Shown here piece after piece: positions 5,841 to 11,941 of a stretch of DNA of 16,386 bases. Both the position numbers and the translations under genes were made by a program. The notes below the pieces were generated by a model. That model saw only the letters and a program-made list of their open reading frames with translations, was not told the DNA's origin and made no database searches. Where the stretch lies: positions 1-16,386 of the forward strand of contig JACRHX010000031.1 in assembly GCA_016211955.1 (NCBI GenBank), read 5' to 3'. Source of the DNA: Parcubacteria group bacterium. Its GTDB lineage: Bacteria > Patescibacteriota > Minisyncoccia > UBA6257 > JACRHW01. The first letter of the stretch is position 1; each line of letters begins with the position of its first letter.

Positions 5841-7610
5841 ATGAAACAAAACAAAACAAAAAATAATACACTAGATAACGTACGCCACTCTCTGGCTCAC
5901 CTTCTTGCAGCAGCTGTACTTAAAAAATTTCCAGATGCAAAACTGGGCATTGGCCCCACCATAGAAAATGGGTTCTACTACGACTTCCTTCTTCCACAAG
6001 GTCTTACACAAGAAGATCTTAAAGAGTTCGAAAAAGAAATGCGTAGAATGGCTCGCATGAATCTTGCTTTCAAAGGAGAAAAAGTAACTCCCGAAGAAGC
6101 AAAGAAACGATTCGCCAGAGGCGAAAAAAAACAAACCTTCAAACTCGATCTTATTAAAGAATTTTCAAAAGAAGGGAGACAACTTACCATCTACCACACA
6201 GGAGATGCCTTTTCTGATCTCTGTCGCGGAGGCCATGTGAAAAATACGCGTGAAATTGATCCGGAAAGCTTCACTCTTACCAAAATCGCAGGCGCCTATT
6301 GGAGAGGTGATGCAAAAAACCAACAACTCCAACGTGTTTATGGTCTCGCCTTCGAAACAAAGACAGAACTCGATGCGCATCTCCACATGCTTAACGAGGC
6401 AGAACGTCGCGACCACAAAAAACTTGGGCCCCAGCTTGATCTCTTTACCTTTTCAGATCTCGTAGGAAGTGGCCTCCCCCTCTTTACACCACGCGGCACC
6501 GTGATCAGAGAAGAGCTCGAAAATTTCGTACAATCACTTCAGGTTCCTATGGGCTACGATCGTGTGCGCATTCCCCACATCACCAAAAAAGACCTTTATG
6601 AAACGTCGGGGCATTGGCAGAAATTCAAAGACGAACTCTTTAAAGTATCTTCGCGCGAGGGCCATGAGTTTGCCTTAAAGCCAATGAACTGTCCCCACCA
6701 CACACAGATTTATTCTTCACGACAAAGAACGTATCGGGAACTTCCTATCCGCTATTCAGAAGTAACTGCCGTCTATCGCGATGAACAATCTGGCGAGCTT
6801 GGTGGTCTCTCGCGTGTCCGCATGATCACACAAGACGACGCACACATCTTCTGTCGTATGAATCATATCGAGGAAGAAGCTCTCAAGGTGTGGGATATTA
6901 TTGACGCCTTCTATAAACCATTCGGTATGCCACTCACTGTCCGCTTCTCACGCCACGACCCAAAGAAATTTGAAAAGTACTTGGGAACCCCCGCCGTCTG
7001 GAAAAAAGCAGAGACGCAACTCAAATCTGTCATCAAGAAACGCAATGTTGAATATGTCGATGGTTTAGGCGAAGCAGCAATGTACGGTCCAAAAATCGAC
7101 TTCATTGCAAAAGATTCCCTTGGTCGTGATTGGCAACTCGCAACGATTCAACTCGACTTCAATCTTCCTGAACGCTTTAATCTCTCTTGTGTAAACGAAA
7201 AAGGAAAAGACGAACGTATCGTAATGATTCACCGTGCGGTTCTCGGGTCTGTAGAACGTTTTATGGCAGTCCTCATTGAGCATTATGCCGGCGCCTTCCC
7301 CGTATGGCTTGCCCCCGTGCAGGTCGCCCTTCTTCCCATAAGCGAGAAACATGCGGAATATGTAAAAGGTGTTGCCGCAGAACTAAGACAACACGGCGTT
7401 CGTGTCTCTCTCGCAGATAGTAATGACACGCTTGGAAAACGGATCCGTGAAACCGAACAACAAAAAATTCCCTATCTCTTGGTAGTAGGAGATAAAGAAA
7501 TCGAATCAAAATCAGTCGCCATACGCAAACATAGCAAAGGTGATGAAGGAGCACTCTCCCTCGAAGCCTTCAAAACCCGCCTCCTCGAAGAAATCAAAGA
7601 AAAATCCTAG
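5841..7610 (+). CDS. thrS: Threonyl-tRNA synthetase lacking the TGS domain
   Basis: Charges tRNA-Thr with threonine and edits mischarged serine. It has 589 residues against about 640 in Escherichia coli; the missing part is the N-terminal TGS domain, since the protein begins almost directly with the editing (SAD) domain. Editing residues are present: H16 and H20 in RHSLAHLL, and C128 and H132 in CRGGH. The class II core follows: zinc ligands C284 (MNCPHH), H335 (DDAHIFC) and H464 (MIHRAVLGS), with motif 2 YRDEQSGELGGLSRVRM. The anticodon-binding domain spans about 490-585 (APVQVALLPIS, LGKRIRETEQQKIPYLLVVG). The start ATG has no SD; its leader is AT-rich. An intrinsic terminator follows at 7618. 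No T-box was recognised upstream. Confidence 0.97.
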   Translation: MKQNKTKNNTLDNVRHSLAHLLAAAVLKKFPDAKLGIGPTIENGFYYDFLLPQGLTQEDLKEFEKEMRRMARMNLAFKGEKVTPEEAKKRFARGEKKQTFKLDLIKEFSKEGRQLTIYHTGDAFSDLCRGGHVKNTREIDPESFTLTKIAGAYWRGDAKNQQLQRVYGLAFETKTELDAHLHMLNEAERRDHKKLGPQLDLFTFSDLVGSGLPLFTPRGTVIREELENFVQSLQVPMGYDRVRIPHITKKDLYETSGHWQKFKDELFKVSSREGHEFALKPMNCPHHTQIYSSRQRTYRELPIRYSEVTAVYRDEQSGELGGLSRVRMITQDDAHIFCRMNHIEEEALKVWDIIDAFYKPFGMPLTVRFSRHDPKKFEKYLGTPAVWKKAETQLKSVIKKRNVEYVDGLGEAAMYGPKIDFIAKDSLGRDWQLATIQLDFNLPERFNLSCVNEKGKDERIVMIHRAVLGSVERFMAVLIEHYAGAFPVWLAPVQVALLPISEKHAEYVKGVAAELRQHGVRVSLADSNDTLGKRIRETEQQKIPYLLVVGDKEIESKSVAIRKHSKGDEGALSLEAFKTRLLEEIKEKS

Positions 7611-7617
7611 GAATTAT

Positions 7618-7640
7618 AAAAGCCCTGCAGAGGGCTTTTT
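7618..7640. terminator. Bidirectional intrinsic terminator
   Basis: AAAAGCCCT pairs perfectly with AGGGCTTTT around GCAG, with a T-run on the plus strand and A-run complement on the minus strand. It separates the convergent thrS and the 7676-7936 gene. Confidence 0.88.
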
Positions 7641-7675
7641 GATTACATTACTTAATTAGAATCCATATCTTTTTC

Positions 7676-7936
7676 TTATGTTTCAAATTTGCCAAGAAGT
7701 TGAAACGAGATAATTTTCACAGTCACCCAATGCCTACAACCGTCAGCGAGTTTTGTAGCAATATCTTTCTCTACCTTACGAACATCCTCTTCTGTAAGGA
7801 TTGGTCTCTCAACAGAAACAACTGTATTATTCAAGACTGATTGTACACCATGATAACCATCCCCGATACTCAATATAATAGCGTCCTTTCTTTGCTCATT
7901 TGCTCCATACACCACAAAATATGTGTATTGTTTCAT
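7676..7936 (-). CDS. Small protein of unknown function
   Basis: 86 residues starting MKQYTYFVVYGANEQRKDA. The predicted pattern is beta-strand, variable loop, strand (NTVVSVERPILT), helix (EEDVRKVEKDIATKL) and final strand (VTVKIISFQLLGKF). This loosely recalls short unannotated proteins with a V-T/S-x-x-x-P-I ... D-I/V-x-x-V/I-E-x-x-I pattern, but I would not name a family. The start ATG follows GGGAGGTAA by four bases, and that SD is made from the last two codons and the stop of the upstream gene, so translation is probably coupled. No signal peptide. It ends in front of the shared terminator at 7618-7640. Confidence 0.65.
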   Translation of the reverse strand: MKQYTYFVVYGANEQRKDAIILSIGDGYHGVQSVLNNTVVSVERPILTEEDVRKVEKDIATKLADGCRHWVTVKIISFQLLGKFET

Positions 7937-7940
7937 TTAC

Positions 7941-8357
7941 TTACCTCCCTTTTTTCTTGGAATATTCGAGCGAAGAATTGCGCATATTTTTTTCCCAGCG
8001 GGCAGAAACAAGAAGGAGCGGAGAAGCATAGCCCTTAGAAACAAACAGTAGCGTTAGACGTGTATGAAAAGATTCTGGTCCTTCTGGAATTCTTCTTATG
8101 GAATGTAAGATTTGTACACCAAACGTTCCGGAAGTTGAATCTCCGGACGGTTCCAATGATTCATGAATTTCTTCCACGTCTCGTGGACTCAAACGCTCAA
8201 TGACACTTCTCACTTTATCAACCGTCATACCAATCTTAATAGTGCTATATACATCATAAAGTACGTCTTTGCCTTTTCTTCCTGCATTGACGGGTGGCGA
8301 TACGATCAACAAAAATATTAAAAAAAACAAAACCAAAGATACCATCGATCTCTTCAT
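7941..8357 (-). CDS. Small exported protein, weakly BamE/OmlA-like
   Basis: 138 residues. A clear signal peptide spans 1-25: KR, a hydrophobic core VSLVLFFLIFLLIV, then SPPVNA with likely signal peptidase I cleavage before GRKG; there is no lipobox Cys. The mature part contains STIKIGMTVDKVRSVIERLSP, resembling the opening I-x-x-GMT-x-x-x-V helix of small BamE/OmlA (SmpA)-type folds, followed by strands (LTLLFVSKGYASPLLLVSARW). The resemblance is weak and the function unknown. The start ATG is preceded by GGGAGAGATAGAAG. It is the first gene of a two-gene operon with 7676-7936 (four-base gap). An export role at the membrane or cell surface is inference. Confidence 0.65.
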   Translation of the reverse strand: MKRSMVSLVLFFLIFLLIVSPPVNAGRKGKDVLYDVYSTIKIGMTVDKVRSVIERLSPRDVEEIHESLEPSGDSTSGTFGVQILHSIRRIPEGPESFHTRLTLLFVSKGYASPLLLVSARWEKNMRNSSLEYSKKKGR

Positions 8358-8474
8358 CTTCTATCTCTCCCTTCGGCCTCGTTTAACCTGGATCTGTTTA
8401 AGTACCCAGGATAAGTCCTTATTCTTTTTTCGGAGTACTAAGAAAAATACTACATGTTTTATGACAAAATGTCA

Positions 8475-8526
8475 ATCCCATTAGAAGCCGCAAGGGCACG
8501 CAGCACGCCTCTGCTTCTAATGGGAT
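8475..8526. repeat. Perfect 14-bp inverted repeat in a divergent intergenic region
   Basis: ATCCCATTAGAAGC (8475-8488) is exactly complementary to GCTTCTAATGGGAT (8513-8526) across 24 bases containing GGGC/GCCT-like pairings. There is no U-tract on either strand, so it is not an ordinary terminator. It lies between the 8357 gene (minus) and the 8615 gene (plus). Besides this and the site at 8543-8588, 8358-8614 holds nothing else I can support. Confidence 0.7.
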
Positions 8527-8542
8527 CAACTTATCAAAAAGC

Positions 8543-8588
8543 TGACGATCGTCATAGATTTGATTTATTTAAAAAAATATACTAACAT
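8543..8588 (+). promoter_or_regulatory. Palindromic site and promoter of the PaaX-like gene
   Basis: A perfect 12-bp palindrome, TGACGATCGTCA (8543-8554), sits just before TTGATT (8560-8565), a 17-nt spacer and TAACAT (8583-8588). TATACT at 8578-8583 is an alternative -10. Transcription would start about 20 nt before the ATG at 8615. A site of this kind in front of a repressor gene fits autoregulation, which is inference. Confidence 0.45.
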
Positions 8589-8614
8589 AGCTCAAACTAA
8601 TAATCATTACTATT

Positions 8615-9205
8615 ATGAAACACGGAGAACTTACAGCCAACATTTTTAAAATGGGTCGGCGAGGGCATTATTCTGCAAGTAGATCTCTTAGATGCCATAC
8701 TCTCTTCTGGATATGGATCATCATTCTCAAAAATGCAGCAAAAAGTTGAGAAACTTCAAAGCGAGCGAGAACGTAAAAATGCCGAGAGAAAACAACGCCA
8801 CTCCTTTCAAAGCCTTCTTCATCACCTCAAAGAAGAAGGGTTTATCCGCATGAACGACAAAAAAATAAAAAGAGTGGGTTCTTCGTAACAGAGAAAGGAG
8901 GACGATACCTAAAAAAGCTAGAAAAGAAAGTCGGTCAACAAATAGAAAAACAGGCATATGAGAAAAAGGAGGACACCCAACTCAATATTGTTCTTTTTGA
9001 TATCCCCGAACCCGAAAGAAAGAAAAGAGAGTGGTTGCGTCAAGAACTTAATTACTTAGGCTTCACCATGCTTCAAAGAAGTGTCTGGGCCGGCAAGATA
9101 AAAATCCCTAAAGAAATGCTTGAAGACCTAGAACACTACAAACTTCTCCCCTACATAGAAATAATAGCTGTCACTAAAACAGGTACTCTCAAAAAACTTA
9201 TTTAG
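8615..9205 (+). pseudogene. PaaX-like transcriptional regulator, two compensating frameshifts
   Basis: Three consecutive frames read as one protein of about 196 residues. MKHGELTANIFK is followed, one base out of frame, by WVGEGIILQVDLLDAILSSG and a charged helical stretch to LLHHLKEEGFIRM. The original frame then resumes with GFFVTEKGGRYLKK and the C-terminal LNIVLFDIPEPERKKREWLR, GFTMLQRSVWAGKIKIPKEM and IEIIAVTKTGTLKKLI. The last part matches the ferredoxin-like (Cas2-like) domain of PaaX-family regulators, and the first part fits a winged-helix domain; automatic annotation of such genes as cas2 would be wrong. The shifts map to T5A4 at 8643-8651 (one extra base) and A7TA5 at 8859-8871 (one missing). 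The protein sense is well kept, so the lesions are recent or a sequence error. The stop is two bases before the miaA start. Confidence 0.75.
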
Positions 9206-9207
9206 AC

Positions 9208-10125
9208 ATGAAACAAAAAATAATTGTTATTGTTGGCCCTACCGCCTCTGGGAAATCAGATTGTGCTATTACAGTCGCCAAACAAGTAAATGGTGAGGTT
9301 ATTTCCGCCGATTCACGCCAAGTGTATCGAGGCATGGATATTGGTACAGGAAAAATCACTAAAAAAGAAATGGTTGATATTCCTCACCATCTTCTCGATG
9401 TTGCATCGCCCAAAAGACAATTTACCGTAGTCCAGTATCAAAAACTCGCAAGCAAAGCGATACAAGACATTTTAAAACGTGAAAAGGTTCCCATACTCTG
9501 TGGTGGTACGGGGTTATACATTGATGCAGTACTTGAGGGGTGGGAATTTCCAAAAACGCCCATAGATAAAACCCTACGTAAAAACCTAGAGAAAAAAACA
9601 ACAGAAGAATTATTTGATGAGCTTAAAAAACATGATCCAGAATTTTCGAAAACAATAGATCATAATAACAGAAGGAGGCTTATTCGTGCACTCGAAATCA
9701 TTACTACAACAAACGAACCCATAACACCACTTAAAAAACACCCACTTCCCTACACCATCGAATATATTGGCCTCTTCCCTGGATGGGAGGTATTGCAAGA
9801 AAAAATTAAAAAACGACTCAAGGAACGCCTGAACCAAGGGATGATCGAAGAAGTACAACATCTCCACGAAAAAGAAAAACTTTCATGGAAACGCCTCGAA
9901 TCGTTTGGGTTAGAATATAGGTATATTAGTCGCTATCTTCGCTCACGTCATTCTGATCCCGAGATGATCGAGGGGGAAGAATCTCTCGGCAACAGGAGAT
10001 CCTTCGCTCACGCTCAGGATGACAACTTTATAACAATGAAAAATGACCTTGAAAAGGCCATCATCCATTACGCTAAACGCCAAATGACATGGTTCAAACG
10101 AAATAAACGAATCAAGTGGTTTTAA
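9208..10125 (+). CDS. miaA: tRNA dimethylallyltransferase
   Basis: Transfers dimethylallyl to A37 of tRNAs reading UNN codons. 305 residues. P-loop GPTASGKS at 9-16, DSRQVYRGMDIGTGK near 36-50 (substrate-binding DSRQVY), IPHHLLDV, CGGTGLYIDA near 98-107, NNRRRLIRALEI, then ERLNQGMIEEVQHL and the C-terminal YAKRQMTWFKRNKRIKWF that contacts tRNA. The core is complete. Odd point: residues about 247-272 (SRHSDPEMIEGEESLGNRRS then FAHAQDDN) are encoded by a palindromic repeat (9947-10023) and are unlike the family, where a short linker joins the YRYISxYL helix to the last helix. The frame is preserved, so the enzyme probably works. There is no SD; the start lies two bases after the PaaX-like stop, suggesting cotranscription. 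Confidence 0.95.
   Translation: MKQKIIVIVGPTASGKSDCAITVAKQVNGEVISADSRQVYRGMDIGTGKITKKEMVDIPHHLLDVASPKRQFTVVQYQKLASKAIQDILKREKVPILCGGTGLYIDAVLEGWEFPKTPIDKTLRKNLEKKTTEELFDELKKHDPEFSKTIDHNNRRRLIRALEIITTTNEPITPLKKHPLPYTIEYIGLFPGWEVLQEKIKKRLKERLNQGMIEEVQHLHEKEKLSWKRLESFGLEYRYISRYLRSRHSDPEMIEGEESLGNRRSFAHAQDDNFITMKNDLEKAIIHYAKRQMTWFKRNKRIKWF
9947..10023. repeat. REP-like palindromic element inside miaA
   Basis: GTCATTCTGA (9947-9956) pairs with TCAGGATGAC (10014-10023) with one G-T wobble, and inside it GAAGAATCTC pairs with GAGATCCTTC with one mismatch. Translations of this repeat (SFAHAQDD on one strand, VILSVSEGSP on the other) are a familiar artefact in many bacterial genomes, so this is a copy of a widespread dispersed palindrome. 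Here it is translated as part of MiaA. TTCGCTCACG occurs both just before the element (9938-9947) and within it (10003-10012). Confidence 0.8.
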
Positions 10126-10160
10126 TTTCGGAACCGTCTGAGACCAACACCACAAAAATC

Positions 10161-10508
10161 CTAAATCACTAAACCAGTGCCTTTTCTAAACTTTCTTTCG
10201 TTCTCAAGAACACTTCTTTCTCTGATTCCAATTCGCTCAATTCTTTCTTTCTTCAATTTAAGTTCCTGTATCGCATTGGGGACTCCTGCCTCTAACTGTT
10301 GGAGTTGTTTTATACTCAAAGCACCTCCTGGCGCACCCAAACGACGTAATTCTTTTTCCTTAATTCCAATATCTCTTGCCATGGTTTCTGATTCCAATCT
10401 TTTCGTTTCTATTTCCTTTTGTCTGTCATTTAATTCCCCGAGAACTTCTGCTAATTTCCCTTGATTTTCAACTCTTGCTATTTCCTCTTTTGTATATGGT
10501 TCCTTATA
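10161..10508 (-). pseudogene. Charged coiled-coil protein gene lacking its start codon
   Basis: An open frame encodes KEPYTKEEIARVENQGKLAE then VLGELNDRQKEIETKRLE, IKEKELRRLGAPGGALSIKQ and a Lys/Arg-rich end KFRKGTGLVI. The composition is strongly helical and charged, and no family is recognised. A strong promoter (10531-10559) and an SD-like AGAAGGA lie at the right distance, but the expected ATG is absent: the sequence reads TTTTAT-AAGGAA, so one missing G would explain it. Without repair the first usable starts are TTG 10397 (78 residues) or ATG 10382 (73 residues), neither with a good SD. It could therefore be a shortened working gene. It converges on miaA with 35 bases between. Confidence 0.5.
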
Positions 10509-10530
10509 AAATCCTTCTCTCGTTGTAGTT

Positions 10531-10559
10531 TTTATAACTAAATAACACGACTATGTAAA
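10531..10559 (-). promoter_or_regulatory. Strong sigma70-type promoter
   Basis: Minus strand TTTACA (10559-10554), 17-nt spacer, TATAAA (10536-10531). It points at the coil-rich frame 10161-10508 and lies 56 bases past the stop of the 10616 gene. Its presence argues that the downstream frame was a real gene. Confidence 0.6.
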
Positions 10560-10615
10560 GTTCTTTATAAAACAATTCCCTGCCTTTAAAATTATTTCTT
10601 CATCAAACTCTAAAC

Positions 10616-10984
10616 TTAACCTTTTGACCGATCAAGGCGTCTCTCTAGACCTTCCATATTTGCCTTATCAGCTGATGTTGGAACACCAGAATTACTTCTC
10701 AACCGCCTTAAGAGCTCCTCGGCTCTCCTAAGTTCCTCTGCTTTCCCTTCTTGACGTCTTTCTTGATTTTCATTAATTGTTTTTCTACTCTGATCGGCCT
10801 CTTTTCTCCTCTGTCGAACAATCTCCTCCATGTATCGAACAATTTCTGGATTTTTTTTGATAAGATCCTCGTCGTTTGGATCACGAGTAACACCATTCTT
10901 TATCTCTTCGAGTAAACGCACCGCAATATTACGCAAACGTTTCTCTTCTTCAATACTTTTATTTGGTCCTGATTCCCTACCCAT
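10616..10984 (-). CDS. Charged helical protein of unknown function
   Basis: 122 residues starting MGRESGPNKSIEEEKRLRNI. Nearly all of the sequence is predicted helical and is rich in Arg, Glu, Lys and Gln (VRYMEEIVRQRRKEADQSRK, AEELRRAEELLRRLRS); it ends in a polar tail with ANMEGLERRLDRSKG. No signal peptide, membrane segment or recognised domain. The ATG has no SD and an A/T-rich leader. A palindrome lies 51 bases upstream. It belongs to a row of five similar-sized coil-rich genes behind gatB and, with 11637-11939, is one of two that are clearly intact. Function cannot be assigned. Confidence 0.55.
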   Translation of the reverse strand: MGRESGPNKSIEEEKRLRNIAVRLLEEIKNGVTRDPNDEDLIKKNPEIVRYMEEIVRQRRKEADQSRKTINENQERRQEGKAEELRRAEELLRRLRSNSGVPTSADKANMEGLERRLDRSKG

Positions 10985-11034
10985 ATGTTTTAAAATTAAA
11001 TGTTTTAGTTTTTAATCCTCGTTGCTTAAGTTCA

Positions 11035-11051
11035 GATACCTGTCAGGTATC
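11035..11051. repeat. Perfect palindrome GATACCTG-T-CAGGTATC
   Basis: Eight-base arms around one central base, with imperfect extension outward (AAGTTCA against CTCGACCTT). It lies between the broken gene ending at 11075 and the gene starting at 10984 (both minus strand). There is no U-tract, so an operator or a small dispersed palindrome is more likely than a terminator. Confidence 0.6.
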
Positions 11052-11074
11052 CTCGACCTTTTAACATACATACT

Positions 11075-11400
11075 CTAACGCCGTCTTGCTTTACGAAAAT
11101 CCTTCTCATCATAAGGGCCGGGGTTCTTTGCCACATCTCTTGTTGGCATCGATGATTGCTGAGATAAACGAGTTAATTCACGTCTGAGGTCTGTTCGCCG
11201 ATCTCTTAACATGCGCAGTTGTTTACGCTCTTCTTCTGAACCACCCAAACCATCATTACCCCCATTCGATCTATCAATGTCTGAATTTCTACCTGAATTC
11301 GAGCAAGTTTGTCCATATACATCCCCCTAGGCCTCAGAACATTGTCTTGGTGTTTTTGTTGTTCTTGTGTAAGAGGTTTGGGTTGTGATTCTATACTCAT
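11075..11400 (-). pseudogene. Coil-rich small protein gene with a single-base frameshift
   Basis: ATG 11400 opens MSIESQPKPLTQEQQKHQDN then LRPRGMYMDKLARIQVEIQTLIDRM. In this frame translation ends at 64 residues with an unlikely tail (VVQKKSVNNCAC). Shifting one base at the G5 run (minus strand, 11263-11259) continues smoothly with GGNDGLGGSEEERKQLRMLR, DRRTDLRRELTRLSQQSSMP and TRDVAKNPGPYDEKDFRKAR to a stop at 11075, giving about 108 residues. Six G instead of five would restore it. The helical, charged character matches the neighbouring small genes. Function unknown. No SD at the start. It may be a real lesion, a slippage site or an assembly error. Confidence 0.6.
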
Positions 11401-11428
11401 ATTAATTATTAAAATAATAATGTATTAA

Positions 11429-11601
11429 TTATTTCCTACTCTTTTCTCTCAAAAAAATTTTATCACGCCTTAAACTATTAAGCACTGGATTAATGCTGCC
11501 ATTTGTTTGCTCCTCTAGATTGTCTCACAAAGCCAGGCAAATCCCTCATTCTTTGTTTTTCTTCGTATGAATTTAATTTTTTCCTGAGAAAATCCTTCCA
11601 T
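11429..11601 (-). pseudogene. Remnant of a very short basic protein gene, two frame changes
   Basis: From ATG 11601, and allowing one extra base near 11594-11595 and one near 11500-11504, the sequence reads MEDFLRKKLNSYEEKQRMRD, LPGFVRQSRGANK, GSINPVLNSLRRDKIFLREK and SRK before a stop, about 57 residues. Each piece has protein-like composition similar to the neighbours, but two repairs are needed, so this is tentative. The uncorrected ATG frame stops after 28 codons. It lies between the 11637 gene and the broken gene at 11400. Confidence 0.35.
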
Positions 11602-11636
11602 GGTTTTTATTATGAAATATATTCACGACCTTTAGA

Positions 11637-11939
11637 TTATTTAAGCGCCATTCTCAATTGATTTAATTTCCCTGTCTTTTTCTCGATTTTGCTCTCAAGA
11701 TTCTCCCTCTCCCTCTGCAACACAGCGAGATTGTCCAGTAGCCGAGAATCGACATCTTTCGAAGGATCTTCACGATAATCTGCTTTAGCCTTTTCATTTT
11801 GTGCGTCTATCCTACCAAGAACCCCATTGAGCTGATACCTCAACTCATCAATCTCATGCTTAAGCTTCTGCACCTCACGCTCCGCTATCGCACGTAGATC
11901 TTCTCTTGTTTCTTTTTTAAATGAAGGTGATTCGTCCAT
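11637..11939 (-). CDS. Small coiled-coil protein downstream of gatB
   Basis: 100 residues starting MDESPSFKKETREDLRAIAE. Two long helices with heptad-like hydrophobic spacing, about 12-50 (VQKLKHEIDELRYQLNGVLG) and 65-98 (LLDNLAVLQRERENLESKIE, KKTGKLNQLRMALK), joined by a charged loop, suggest an antiparallel coiled-coil hairpin. No named family is recognised. The ATG lies two bases after the gatB stop, so the two are almost certainly cotranscribed, though this alone does not imply a role in tRNA amidation. No SD. The frame is intact, unlike three of the four small genes that follow. Confidence 0.65.
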   Translation of the reverse strand: MDESPSFKKETREDLRAIAEREVQKLKHEIDELRYQLNGVLGRIDAQNEKAKADYREDPSKDVDSRLLDNLAVLQRERENLESKIEKKTGKLNQLRMALK

Positions 11940-11941
11940 AA

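Noticed and set aside
8727..8957. 76-residue hydrophobic minus-strand frame resembling a membrane protein
   Set aside because: It is the antisense of the Lys-rich PaaX-like region; poly-A on the coding strand reads as Phe/Leu on the other.
8900..9205. Possible cas2 gene
   Set aside because: The Cas2-like fold here belongs to the C-terminal domain of a PaaX-like regulator; there is no CRISPR array or other cas gene in the window.
9943..10155. Minus-strand frame containing VILSVSEGSP
   Set aside because: This is the other-strand translation of the palindromic repeat within miaA, a known annotation artefact.
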